In this document: one piece after another, positions 52,890-62,326 of the stretch
How the letters are laid out: each line of letters begins with the position of its first letter
Numbering within the stretch: position 1 is the stretch's first letter
Assembly: GCA_040285825.1 (NCBI GenBank)
Contig: JAUPSS010000008.1
Coordinates: 496,001-560,000 of the forward strand
Length of the DNA: 64,000 nucleotides
From: Eukaryota sp. TZLM1-RC
Lineage: Eukaryota; Metamonada: BaSk clade
Direction: 5' to 3'
The notes under the pieces: generated by a model
What the model was told of the DNA's origin: nothing
Database searches by the model: none
The model's input: only the letters and a program-made list of their open reading frames with translations
Made by a program: the position numbers and the translations under genes

Positions 52890-54480
52890 CATTTCCCAAA
52901 TCAGTCAACAAAAATTGACTGGAAGTTTTTCCTTCTTAAAAGCGACCAAGAGATAATAAAGCAGAAGATAATAAGGGGATAACACATTGCAAAATTCAAA
53001 AACAAAATTTTTCTCTCCACCAAGGAAAACAGCTTGACAGAGAATAGACGATTTAGTGAAATTAATTCCACCAAAATTAGATGATGAAAGTACATGCCTT
53101 CGAATTACATCAGGATTGACATCAATCAAAGATGCAAAAATTTGTTCTTAGGTGGCTAAAGAAGCAGCAAAACTTACGTGAAATATTTGGACAAGTTGTT
53201 CTTGAAATGTGAGTAATTTAAGCGAGTAACAAATTTTTAAGATAAAAAACTTAATATGTTTTTCAATTTCTCTGTTTCAAATGAAGAAACTTAATTAAGT
53301 TCAGAAGCCAGTTTCAGTAAAAGATTATTTAATCTTTCAGTAATTTTGGGAACATTATTGAGCCAACAACCAAGGAAGCGAAATGCATCAGAAGAGTAGT
53401 TTACAAAAGCAATTTCAACTTCATCATGGTGAAACTATCTTTTGCATTTCCTATGAGGAGACATTTGTCAGGGCTGAGCAAAAGTCCAATACTTCTGTAA
53501 AGAAGCGAAGGTTCAGATGCAATTTCATTCAAAACATTTAAAGGACCAGTATTCGAGGTATCATCCATATATCATACTCTTTTCAACATAGGATAACGTT
53601 TACTGAAATGAATCAATGACTTGTGAATTGCTAAACAGAAAAGCAATGGCCCAAGAGGATGACCTTGCTTAACTTTAGAAGACCAAAAAAGAGTATAAGA
53701 TTTATAAATTAATTCACTAGCTTTACCATAAAATAAATAAAAATAGCTGGATAATTCTGGAAATTCTTTTTAAATAACATCATAAACTGCACTTCGATGT
53801 ACCGAATTAAAAGCATTTCTAAAATCCAAATTAAAATATAATTTTGATTATTGTAAATAAAAAAATAAATGAAATCTCAAGGCAGCAACAGATGCATCAT
53901 GAGTTGTTATATTGCCAAATTGGAAAGGAGCTGACAATTTAGCAGCCTTTGAAGCAACACGATTGAGACCAATTGATGCAAGGACACGATCAATTGATTC
54001 ACCAATGGCAATTGGACGAATTCCATCAGGTTTCTTACCATTTCCAAGTTTTACCAAAACAATCAGACGAGCAACCAGTAATTCTGATGGAAGAGTGGTA
54101 TTTAGGCAAACTAAATTGTGGAAAAATTCAGCAAAATCCTCGCAAACTTCTGGAGCTTTTCTACAAAGGAACCTCAAAACATCAAATGAAATACCCGATG
54201 GACATGCTGCTTTTCCTTTAAAAAGATGGTTGATAGCAGCCTGTATTTCAGTTGAATTTCTGTTAGCATCAGTCAAGAACTTACAAATTTTTGGCTTAGG
54301 ACAACAGAAATTTTCTACAGGATGAAGTTTTCCAATTTCCTCACTATTTCATCAGAAGGCTAAGCCAATTGAGAAGAAAAAATAGCTTTTTTGGCTGAAC
54401 CATAACAACCTCTTACACACATTTTCTCACCAATTTGGATTTTAGTGAAGGTGAAGCTAAGTTTCGTGCATTGGTTGTTC
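52890..54480 (-). mobile_element. Type A RT relic, N-terminal and RT parts, heavily decayed
   Basis: Minus-strand pieces in order: 54480-54280 region before the RT; 53848-54276 with HLFKGKAACPSGISFDVLRF, GNGKKPDGIRPIAIGESIDR and PFQFGNITTHDASVAAL; about 53570 with a degraded metal-binding motif; 52905-53129 with NPDVIRRHVLSSSNFGGINF. Many stops and frameshifts. It corresponds to about 6970-8400 of the better copy. Confidence 0.65.
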
Positions 54481-54639
54481 TTTTCACAAAAGATTTTTTT
54501 GGAAAAAAAAACTCATAAATGTGTTATGGAAATTAATAATTGGTAATCATTTCTAATATAATTCTAATAAAAGTCTACTAAAAGTCTAATTTGTTTTACT
54601 TTATACTACGACACTTAGTAAAATTAAATAAGAACTGAT

Positions 54640-55446
54640 GGAACTAAATTCCATTAACCAAGATTTCCTCTACAAAATCCCTATCTGCTGGTTTTCTCCC
54701 CATTGCTTCTCTTATTCGATAATAGAACCGAAGTAATCTAATAATAATGGTGAATTGAATCCTATCATCAGAACCAAATTTCTTTAATGACAGTGTTTCT
54801 TTCAGCAGAGGCTCTTTAACACACGAGATTCTTGCAGTTCGTACCATATTAAAAACAGTGTCCCTGGCAGCATCATGTAATGAAGAACGATGAGCTATCA
54901 ATTTGGGACAATTCAGACCATGAGGTAAGGTGATCTGTGGGGAGTAGGAGCAAATACATTTTTCTTTTAGTAGAAGTGGTTCAATTGGATTATTCATATA
55001 TAATCTCATTTTTGTTACAAACGCTTCATGATCAGCACATTGCACAAAACTTCGTGGTACAATGGTGACAATGAGTGATTAGTCTGATGACTTGTTCCCG
55101 CATACCCCTTTTCCCAATAGTAATGGATGAAGATCTTGATACAAAACAGCAAGGTTGCATAAATTTTTATAAAGATCATGTTCAGACATTCTAGTCATTC
55201 GTATTTGTAAAGTTTGAAGTATTATAAAGTTAAAAAATTGAAATTAAAATTAAAATTAACATTAAAATTTGTTTAATTCATTTCAGGTAACATACCATTG
55301 AATGATTGGGGAAAGCATCGATTCCATTTTTCAGTATCAATTCCATTTTGTATTCATTAAAAGCAAAAATTGTTGAACTTTGCGTTGTCATTAAATCTTC
55401 CCAACCAGCAAATCTTTCAGAAAACACAAAAATTGCATTTCTCCAT
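54640..55446 (-). mobile_element. Type B RT relic, C-terminal half, with internal deletion
   Basis: The minus frame 54644-55045 reads ADHEAFVTKMRLYMNNPIEP, CICSYSPQITLPHGLNC, then jumps from KKFGSDDR directly to IQFTIIIRLLRFYYRIREAM and DFVEEILV. The endonuclease core is deleted. Upstream pieces to 55446 match 42660-42900 of the intact C-terminal half, with an A/T-rich insertion of about 60 bp near 55215-55275. Confidence 0.65.
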
Positions 55447-56097
55447 CATCTTAACTGTAAACATCTTATTACATTTAGAAGTAAAGTACGTAATAATGTC
55501 AGGGACCAAATCTATGTCATGTGCAAATCATATTGCGTAGACTCCTGTTCAGAGTCATTGCTATCAAAATTAATTCGTGAAATTTCCCAATATTGACAGT
55601 ACGCGCTATAATAGAAATTTGTTGATTCTGACAAGAGGTGAGATGTTTGTTCCTGGCTTAAATGGAAGTTTCACCATTTTAGATGCCATGTCTGTTGACC
55701 CTTGTAATTCTTTTAATGAACATTCATTAATTCTTATGTCAATATCCCTCTTCTTTTTGAAGAACATTACAAAATTGCTCAATACGCGAAACCTATTTCT
55801 TCTGTCAATGAAAATTGTCATACCTAGTATAATTTATGTCCCTTTGTTTTTTCTTTGCTTGGTTCTTTAGGTAAGGCTGCTATGGCTTTCCTCGAGGATT
55901 TCAATGAAGTTTTAAACGAAAGGACTGAAAGAATTCTCCATCGAGTTTACTGGCAAAACAAGATTGTGTTTTCAATTTTTAAGGGAGTAGTGAAATTAAT
56001 TTCTGCCTGACTTTCTTCTTTTGGTAAATTTTCTAAATATGTAGTAATTAACTGCTTCGATGTGGGAGATGCAGGTTTTGAGGATGTGGAGCTTTAA
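55447..56097 (+). mobile_element. Type A RT relic, zinc and endonuclease parts
   Basis: Plus-strand pieces: HLNCKHLITFRSKVRNNVRD, VPGLNGSFTILDAMSVDPCN, AMAFLEDFNEVLNERTERIL, YWQNKIVFSIFKG and CFDVGDAGFEDVEL with stop at about 56095. It abuts an inverted type B relic at 55446. It lies 140 bp upstream of the next gene. Confidence 0.65.
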
Positions 56098-56203
56098 TTG
56101 TGTTTTTGATTGTTCCAATTTAATAAATATAACAGTTAAACTTTGAGGGTGAAAGTCTTCCACTTCTCAAAAACTCATTTCCTCTACATTGGTATAACAA
56201 GGA

Positions 56204-56238
56204 CACTTATTTCATTGTAATAGATAATATCTGTAACA
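56204..56238 (+). promoter_or_regulatory. Class 2 core promoter of the CPSF_A-family gene
   Basis: CACTTATTTCATTG, TA, ATAGATAATATCTGTAA, then CA and the ATG at 56239. It matches 46823-46856. As with class 1, it implies a very short 5' leader. Confidence 0.6.
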
Positions 56239-59200
56239 ATGACGCCCCTTGCAGATAACCTTATTGTGTCAACTATACTCCAAGGCACTTCCTCTTCCCT
56301 TCACTGCACAGGAAAGTTTATCTCTTCTGAACATGATGTTCAAATAGTCATCCCTAGAGGTAATGGTATCAATCTCTATGGGCTCAGTCCCACTGGATTG
56401 GTCCCTCTTTCGACCTCTCCTCTTTTCCGTTCAATCTCATCTCTTCACCCACTATCTCTACCTTCATCTTCCCCTTTCACGTCACTTGCTTTCATCACCC
56501 CTTCATCAGAACTTGGTGTTTTCCACTTTGAGCAATCATCTCACAACTCGATAAAACTTAAACTGGATGCTATTGGATCCATCACAACCCGTCAATGCTT
56601 AGGTTCTCCTCTTGAAAAGAATCACCTAACTGTACTCAACCACCCCTCCTGCCCCATTCTTGTCTCTGCCACAGCTTCTGGTCGTCTTTCCTTCTCCCCT
56701 CTCTCTTCCAAGTCATCTAGCATATTGTCCCACCACATCCCAATTGAGGAGGTAACCATAACTTCCATGGGGGTCGTTCCTGATTCAATGATGATCTACG
56801 TTTTAGGTGATGTTGCAGAACCGTCAATGAGGAAGAGAAGGCTTTCTGTTTACAAGGCTGATTTTGATGAATCTCAATCTATCGTTCTTTTATCAAAACA
56901 CACCTTTTACGATGTCCCCTCCGATTCTTCCTTTGCCCTTCCACTGAATATCTCTGGTGAAGTCTCTTTCTTTATTGCAGGTCCTAACTACATCAGTTTA
57001 GTCTCTTCAATTAACACTAAGCACTTTGAGTCAAATAATTCTGATGTTACTTGTGCAGTTGTGTCCAGTGAGGTTCAATTAGTGTACTTTGATGGCAGGG
57101 GAAAGCTTTTTGAGTTTAGGGTTAATGATGGTATCGTGAGGGAAATTCCAATCAAAATGATTGATGATGTTGATCGTTTGACTAGCATTGACTCTCTAAT
57201 CACTTCTTCTTCATTGTTGGTCAAAAAAGATAATTTAACTACAGTACTTGCTGTATCTCCCTACACAAACTCTTATTTGATCAACATTCCGTTCAATGTC
57301 CACCTTGAACTCTCCCCTTCTTCGTACGCTGCTACTGCTGCCCCCTGCCTCCCTTCCTGTGCTCCCATCTCCTCCTTAGCCTCCTTGAATGATTCATTGG
57401 TGGCAGCGGTCGGAACTCTTGGGGGAGGTGGTGTTTTGAATCTGAAAAGGGGTAGTGAGTTTGTTTCTTTCTCCAACATTGAGGTAGGGTCTCCATTAAT
57501 TCCTTTCTTTGTTGATGGTTTTCTTATCTTGTCTGGCGGAGGCACGGCTGCATTGAAATTGGTTGGTGATGAGTCTGGGGTTCTTGACCTGCAAGAAGTG
57601 GAAAGGTTGCCTAATTGGGAGATGGAAGCGGAAAGTATAGGGGTTGGATTGATTAACGGAGACGTCATGGCTCAAGTAACTAATCGTAAGGTCAATACCA
57701 GTCAAGCTGGTCTTTCTTGGTCAACAGATCAAAATTCTCTTATTCTGACCTGTTGCTTCCATAATAATTCCATCTTTCTTTCCCTTGATAATGATTCATT
57801 GATAGCTCTTTCTTCTGATCTGACCCCTTTATCAGTTACTCTTCCAAGTGCTGCCGTCACCATTTCAGCATTTGAAGGATATCTGTTCGTTGGTTGTTGG
57901 AGTGGTGAACTAATGATGTTTAGTGAGGGTCTTGATGTAATTGGTCATTTGCCTGCTATTCCGTTTTCGCAGGCAAAACCAAGACATTCAACATTTATGA
58001 GGTTTGGTTCTACACTTTACTTGTTTATTAGTCTTGCAGATGGGCACGTGGGTTTCCGTTCCGTTTCTAACCCTCTTGACTGTCATTCTGATTGGACTTG
58101 GTTTCATCTCTCTTCTGTTGAATCCAGGTTTTGTCCTGTTCACAATCAAAATGAAAGCTATTTATTGGCCTTGTCTGATACAAATTACCTCATCAAAACA
58201 GTAAATTCAAAACCAATTCCTCTATACCTAAACTTCCAAAGTGCCGTTGCTGGTGTCTATTGCCAAGTTGTTCCCTCTCCCTTCGTTGCCATTTCAACCA
58301 CAAATTCGGTTTACTTTGGCTCAATTAACACGAAGCCTTTAATTCATTCCTCATTCTCCTCTCTCAACCATCTTACTCCCAGGAGGGTGGCCAGGGTGCC
58401 GGAAACTAGCTCAGTTGTAGTTAGTGGAAGCAGAATAGAGTCGCAAAGAGGCCATGTGTTCAAATCTTTTGGGTCATTTGCAAAGGTTTGGGGGTCAGAA
58501 TCTGGAGTTTTCAGTGATTTTTACAACTTGGATCAGCATGATAGTGTCGTCACTGGCTGTTGTTGCTTTTTTAATGAAAAAAGTGATTCTTTTTTCACAA
58601 TACTTGCAGTCGCTAATGAAGTTTTGAGGTTTTCTAGTATAATTATATTTAAATCAAAAGATAAAACTAGTTGGGAGAAGGTGGCAGATTTTGAATTGAA
58701 AAAAGGTCTTGTCTTCTCTTTGTTGCACATTCCAAGCCCCAATCCAACTTTTTCTGTCGGATTCAATGCTCAGGTGTTCATTTACGAAATTGACCCGGTC
58801 AGTTTTGATTGCATTGTTCTAGCCGAGCTCCTCACTCAGTTTTTTGCTTATTCGCAATCTTTAGCGGGAAATTTTTTGGCAATTGGGGATTATACGGCTT
58901 CTGTTACACTAACTAAACTAATTCGAAATAATAAAGGAAAAGTTGAGAAAATTCAAGAAGTTTCCCGAGATTTTAAACCTCTTTCTTGTAAGTCATTGTA
59001 CTTGATTGATAAGAATACTGCAATTGCTTCAGCAACTCAAGGAAAAATACACTTGATGTCATTCCCTCACGATGCCGCAAGCAGCACCTTTGCCCGCAGA
59101 GGTCAGTCAATTCACTACCACTCCAATGTGTCCTGTTTCAATTCAGTTGATTCTCTCTATCCATCTTCTCTACAAGCTGTTTCTTTTGTTAAACCATTAG

Positions 59201-59460
59201 TGGTGGGGGGCTGTGTTGATGGAAGTCTGCTTTTGTTTTCTACCCTTTCTAATGATGTCGCCATCAGGTTTAGGGAACTTTCAAAGCTCTTGTCTGGATT
59301 ATTTAGACTTGAAATTTCTGATTCATTAATTATTAATGGAGATTTGATTGCGCTCATTCCTGCAATGAGCCCAAATGAACAAAAAACAATAGCGCTGAAG
59401 GTTGGTATTGATCATGCTGAAATGATGCAATTGATTGATGGTTATTTAAGTTCGATATAG
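56239..59460 (+). CDS. CPSF_A-family beta-propeller protein (CPSF160/DDB1/SF3B3 type)
   Basis: A 1,073-residue protein built of beta-propellers. The C-terminal third shows the CPSF_A domain: SVGFNAQVFIYEID, FLAIGDYTASVTLTKLI, EVSRDFKPLSCKSLYLID and VVGGCVDGSLLLFSTLSN, ending INGDLIALIPAMSPNEQKTI and ALKVGIDHAEMMQLIDGYL. The SRD-x-KPL motif and the last helices resemble CPSF160 (mRNA 3'-end cleavage) slightly more than DDB1 (ubiquitin ligase adaptor), but length is near DDB1 (1,140). I leave the choice open. It starts at the class 2 promoter's ATG. It ends about 60-80 bp before AATAAA. Confidence 0.75.
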   Translation: MTPLADNLIVSTILQGTSSSLHCTGKFISSEHDVQIVIPRGNGINLYGLSPTGLVPLSTSPLFRSISSLHPLSLPSSSPFTSLAFITPSSELGVFHFEQSSHNSIKLKLDAIGSITTRQCLGSPLEKNHLTVLNHPSCPILVSATASGRLSFSPLSSKSSSILSHHIPIEEVTITSMGVVPDSMMIYVLGDVAEPSMRKRRLSVYKADFDESQSIVLLSKHTFYDVPSDSSFALPLNISGEVSFFIAGPNYISLVSSINTKHFESNNSDVTCAVVSSEVQLVYFDGRGKLFEFRVNDGIVREIPIKMIDDVDRLTSIDSLITSSSLLVKKDNLTTVLAVSPYTNSYLINIPFNVHLELSPSSYAATAAPCLPSCAPISSLASLNDSLVAAVGTLGGGGVLNLKRGSEFVSFSNIEVGSPLIPFFVDGFLILSGGGTAALKLVGDESGVLDLQEVERLPNWEMEAESIGVGLINGDVMAQVTNRKVNTSQAGLSWSTDQNSLILTCCFHNNSIFLSLDNDSLIALSSDLTPLSVTLPSAAVTISAFEGYLFVGCWSGELMMFSEGLDVIGHLPAIPFSQAKPRHSTFMRFGSTLYLFISLADGHVGFRSVSNPLDCHSDWTWFHLSSVESRFCPVHNQNESYLLALSDTNYLIKTVNSKPIPLYLNFQSAVAGVYCQVVPSPFVAISTTNSVYFGSINTKPLIHSSFSSLNHLTPRRVARVPETSSVVVSGSRIESQRGHVFKSFGSFAKVWGSESGVFSDFYNLDQHDSVVTGCCCFFNEKSDSFFTILAVANEVLRFSSIIIFKSKDKTSWEKVADFELKKGLVFSLLHIPSPNPTFSVGFNAQVFIYEIDPVSFDCIVLAELLTQFFAYSQSLAGNFLAIGDYTASVTLTKLIRNNKGKVEKIQEVSRDFKPLSCKSLYLIDKNTAIASATQGKIHLMSFPHDAASSTFARRGQSIHYHSNVSCFNSVDSLYPSSLQAVSFVKPLVVGGCVDGSLLLFSTLSNDVAIRFRELSKLLSGLFRLEISDSLIINGDLIALIPAMSPNEQKTIALKVGIDHAEMMQLIDGYLSSI

Positions 59461-59626
59461 TACTGCTTGGATTTCAGTTTTTTTAGTTTCTTTATTTTGT
59501 CTCAATGTTTATGTTAAATTTAACAAGATTTTAAATAAAATTATTTGATCATAATTATTCATCTTTTTTACTATTATTACTAAAATTTATTAAATTTCTT
59601 GGTAAATCGCTGTAAATCACCAACAA

Positions 59627-60288
59627 TAAGGATGTTAAAGAATCATGGATTTATCAAAACAAAACTGTAAAGGAGCGGGAAGAAGAATTAAAACAATTTT
59701 CAAAAAAACCCTAGATCATGAAGAATTCCTATATTACTGCAAGGCAAAAAACAACTCTTCTCTCCTTGTTGGAGCTTTTTACTTTAATGAAGATAAGAGT
59801 CATGAAACTGCGAAGATTCATGGCCACAGAGAGGTTTGAAGCAAAATGGATGAATGAATTTGAAAAAAAAGTTGGAGGTCCAGATGATAACATTGTAGTG
59901 ATGGGTGATTGGAAGCAAACCAATTTTAAGCATAAAGCACCTACAGAGAATGTTCAATATCGAATCGTTGTTAAAAAATGCATCTTCCGTCTATTACTTA
60001 TTATTATTACTATTGGATAATTATATAGAACAAGTTGTCGATGTCATGCATGTGTACTCGAGGCAAATGAAGGTGAAAAGGAAGCATCGAGTACCTAACC
60101 CAAGACCTTACAGGAGAGGAAAGACTCCAACAGTCCTTAGACATAGATTAATCACTTGCAAGAAGTGTGGATGTCTATGGAATCGTAATGTCAATGCTGT
60201 TCTTAATATGATTCATGTTTTGGATGAGATCAAAGTAAATGAAAGACCTCAAGTTTTTATTTATTTAAAACATAACCAAAAATGGTAA
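59627..60288 (+). pseudogene. Fanzor relic, family 2, copy d
   Basis: It matches copy c from AAGGATGTTAAAGAATCATG onward. Frames change at least three times (near 59700, 59820 and 60010). It keeps EEFLYYCKAKNNSSLLVGAF, FYFNEDKSHETAKIHGH, NIVVMGDWKQTNFKHKAP, LDNYIEQ, and ITCKKCGCLWNRNVNAVLN. Asn again replaces the RuvC-III Asp and the Glu of the DEF motif. Its 3' end is cut by a type A RT relic at about 60288, so no promoter follows it. Confidence 0.7.
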
Positions 60289-60289
60289 A

Positions 60290-60905
60290 AACTAAAAATC
60301 TATTTCCTCAAACTCCACATCTACCATTGAAAATTTACCATCAACCTTTTCTTCATAATATCTTCCTAGTGATAACAACGAGCTAGAAACAACAATTCTT
60401 AAAACAATTTTTTTTATTTTTGGAAAATTTTTTTTTAAACAACTGGAATATTTATTGAGATAAAAATAACCACCTAGAATTCAATATCCTCCAAACAAGC
60501 GTCACTATTACTGAACCTACTCACAGCATTACGTTCATATTCTACACCAATAGCTAAAAGTGCCTTTGAAATCATTGTTGGAATAGACTTGAAAATGCAA
60601 AAAACAATTCTATTTAACCAGAAAGTGGAGTTCATTGTTTTACCAGACCTATTCAGTAACACTTTTTTAAAATTTTCCAAAAAGTGCAAGCCTGAAGGTC
60701 CAATATTGCCAAAAAGAGAAATTGCAAACTTTTTGATTTGAAATTTTGGAAAATACAATTCTATTTTGCCAAAAGGTTCGGTCAAACATTCTTCCAGTTT
60801 TGTTTTTGACAATACTAGAGAAATCATCTAGAAATGATAAAGCAGTTTTACCCAAGGTTCCAAATAAACAAAAGGCAAAAGGACAAAGAATGTATTGAGT
60901 ATGTG
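60290..60905 (-). mobile_element. Two type A RT C-terminal ends in a row
   Basis: Minus-strand frames: 60667-60855 reads GKTALSFLDDFSSIVKNKTG and FWQNRIVF, then switches into a second C-terminal end, FAISLFGNIGPSGLHFLENF, then TFWLNRIVFCIFKSIPTMIS and on to LEDIEF with stop at 60474. The last bases (60290-60380) match the tail near 39860-39905. One RT end has therefore inserted in or recombined with another. Confidence 0.6.
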
Positions 60906-61800
60906 AGTTGGAATTCAGATTATTGATTTTGGGTCAATTTTGTTTCTTCTTGATTAGAAGTTAATGAATTTTTGGTTCGAATTCAATTATTTTGTTCTGT
61001 TGATTTGGGTGGAATTGGTTTTAAAATCTTCGATTTTGTGTAAAGCAGCATTTTTAGGAGTTGACAAAAACTATATTTTTGAATTTTCCAAAGATTCCCT
61101 TATGGTGTTCATCTAATCGATGGTGAATCAAATTTTTATTTGAATCAACTTCAAATTGAATTAAATAATTGCCCAGTGATATATGGATTCAGTGTTTTCC
61201 TCAGGATGTTCAAGAAATTTCCAACTGATCACTCCCAAATTTACGTTTTTGCCTGAAATAGCTTCAGCACCATCTGGTTAAATTATATGAAAGCTTGGAT
61301 TATGAAGTAAGATTTGGCGTGGCCAAAACTGAAAATCCCGCTTTCGTAAATTTTTTAAAAGACATTCGTAATAGTTCTGCTTCTGCTGTAGTAACTCAAA
61401 TTCCCTCTGTTTATGGACTTTTGTTAAAAAAACAATGAATGGCTTTTAAACATGTGTTTTTGTGGTTTTCTATGGCCAAACAAGTTGCCCAATCATTTAA
61501 CTTGTAAATGTGGTAAACCTCTTTTGTTTACTCATCTTTTGAACTGTAAACATTTCATTACATTGAGAAGTAAAATGCATAATAATGTCAGGGACCAAAT
61601 TTACGTTATGTGTAAATCATATCGAGTAGATTCCTTTTTAGAGCCTTTGTTATCAAAATTGATTCTTGATGACCCAAACCACAATTTCAAAAACTGCCTC
61701 CCCTACATCAAAACAATTAATTGCTAAAGATTGAGAAAATTTCCCAAAAGAAGAGAGTGGATCAGAAATTAGTTTTACCGTTCCCTTAAAAATAGAAAAT
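60906..61800 (+). mobile_element. Type A RT relic, linker to endonuclease part
   Basis: Plus-strand pieces: ESLDYEVRFGVAKTENPAF near 61290, AVVTQIPSVYGLLL, then the open frame 61452-61727 with CKCGKPLLFTHLLNCKHF, NNVRDQIYVMCKSYRVDSFL and EPLLSKLIL. It then runs into the inverted C-terminal end at about 61690-61800. This whole stretch is a reverse copy of 19565-20045. Confidence 0.6.
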
Positions 61801-62056
61801 TTTTTAGCAATAATGCGGCAATGAAATTTGACCGAAAGAATTCCAAACAGTTTTCATTAAATAGCAACTGAAAAATCTCTGGTAATTGTAAATTTATAGA
61901 CATCTTACATAAAGCTTTAATTAATTGAGGCAAAGTAATCGACTCTGATCAATTTGTGTGGCGGAGTGTTAGATAAGAGAAAAGTTGGAATGTGAAGGAG
62001 CTGATTATGGGGAGGAATGCACATAAAGGAAGAGAGTGGTGAGGTTTAGGTAAAAA
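61796..62056 (-). repeat. Inverted copy of 18586-18832
   Basis: Almost base-for-base reverse match, with only scattered differences and one ACAAACTTTT/CAACTTTT-type indel. Between the two blocks, 18833-19560 in the first location is absent here. Confidence 0.65.
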
Positions 62057-62089
62057 AAACGGAAACTTTTTATAATACCTACGGATTTT

Positions 62090-62205
62090 ACCTACGGTAA
62101 AACTAATTTCTGATTCACTTTCTTCTTTTGGAAAATTTTCTGAATCTGTAGTAATTAACTGTTTCGATGTAGGAGATGCAGGTTTTGAAATTGTGGAGTT
62201 TTAGT
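62090..62205 (+). mobile_element. Type A RT tail
   Basis: KLISDSLSSFGKFSESVVIN, then CFDVGDAGFEIVEF and a stop at about 62204, matching the ends at 19620-19680 and 56020-56095. Confidence 0.6.
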
Positions 62206-62274
62206 TGTGTATTTTATGTTTTCATATTCCTTATTAGATAAATAAAAAAATGTTAAAAAAAGCTGTGAAAAGAT

Positions 62275-62326
62275 CTTGATTCATTTCATATTCCAGTATT
62301 TGACATTTTTGTGTTATTAGCTGATG
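62275..62326 (+). promoter_or_regulatory. Class 1 core promoter of ZNF277
   Basis: TATTTGACATTTTTGTG then TTATTAGCTG then the ATG at 62324. The bases before it (AAAGATCTTGATTCATTTC then ATATTCCAG) match those between the Fanzor relic and promoter at 51815-51851, though no Fanzor coding remains are next to it. Confidence 0.7.

Noticed and set aside
56239-59460. Firm naming of this gene as DDB1
   Set aside because: The C-terminal motifs fit CPSF160 at least as well, and only the family level is supported.
60970-60985. GGTTCGAATTC, similar to a tRNA B box
   Set aside because: It lies in RT coding debris (linker region) and no tRNA stems surround it.
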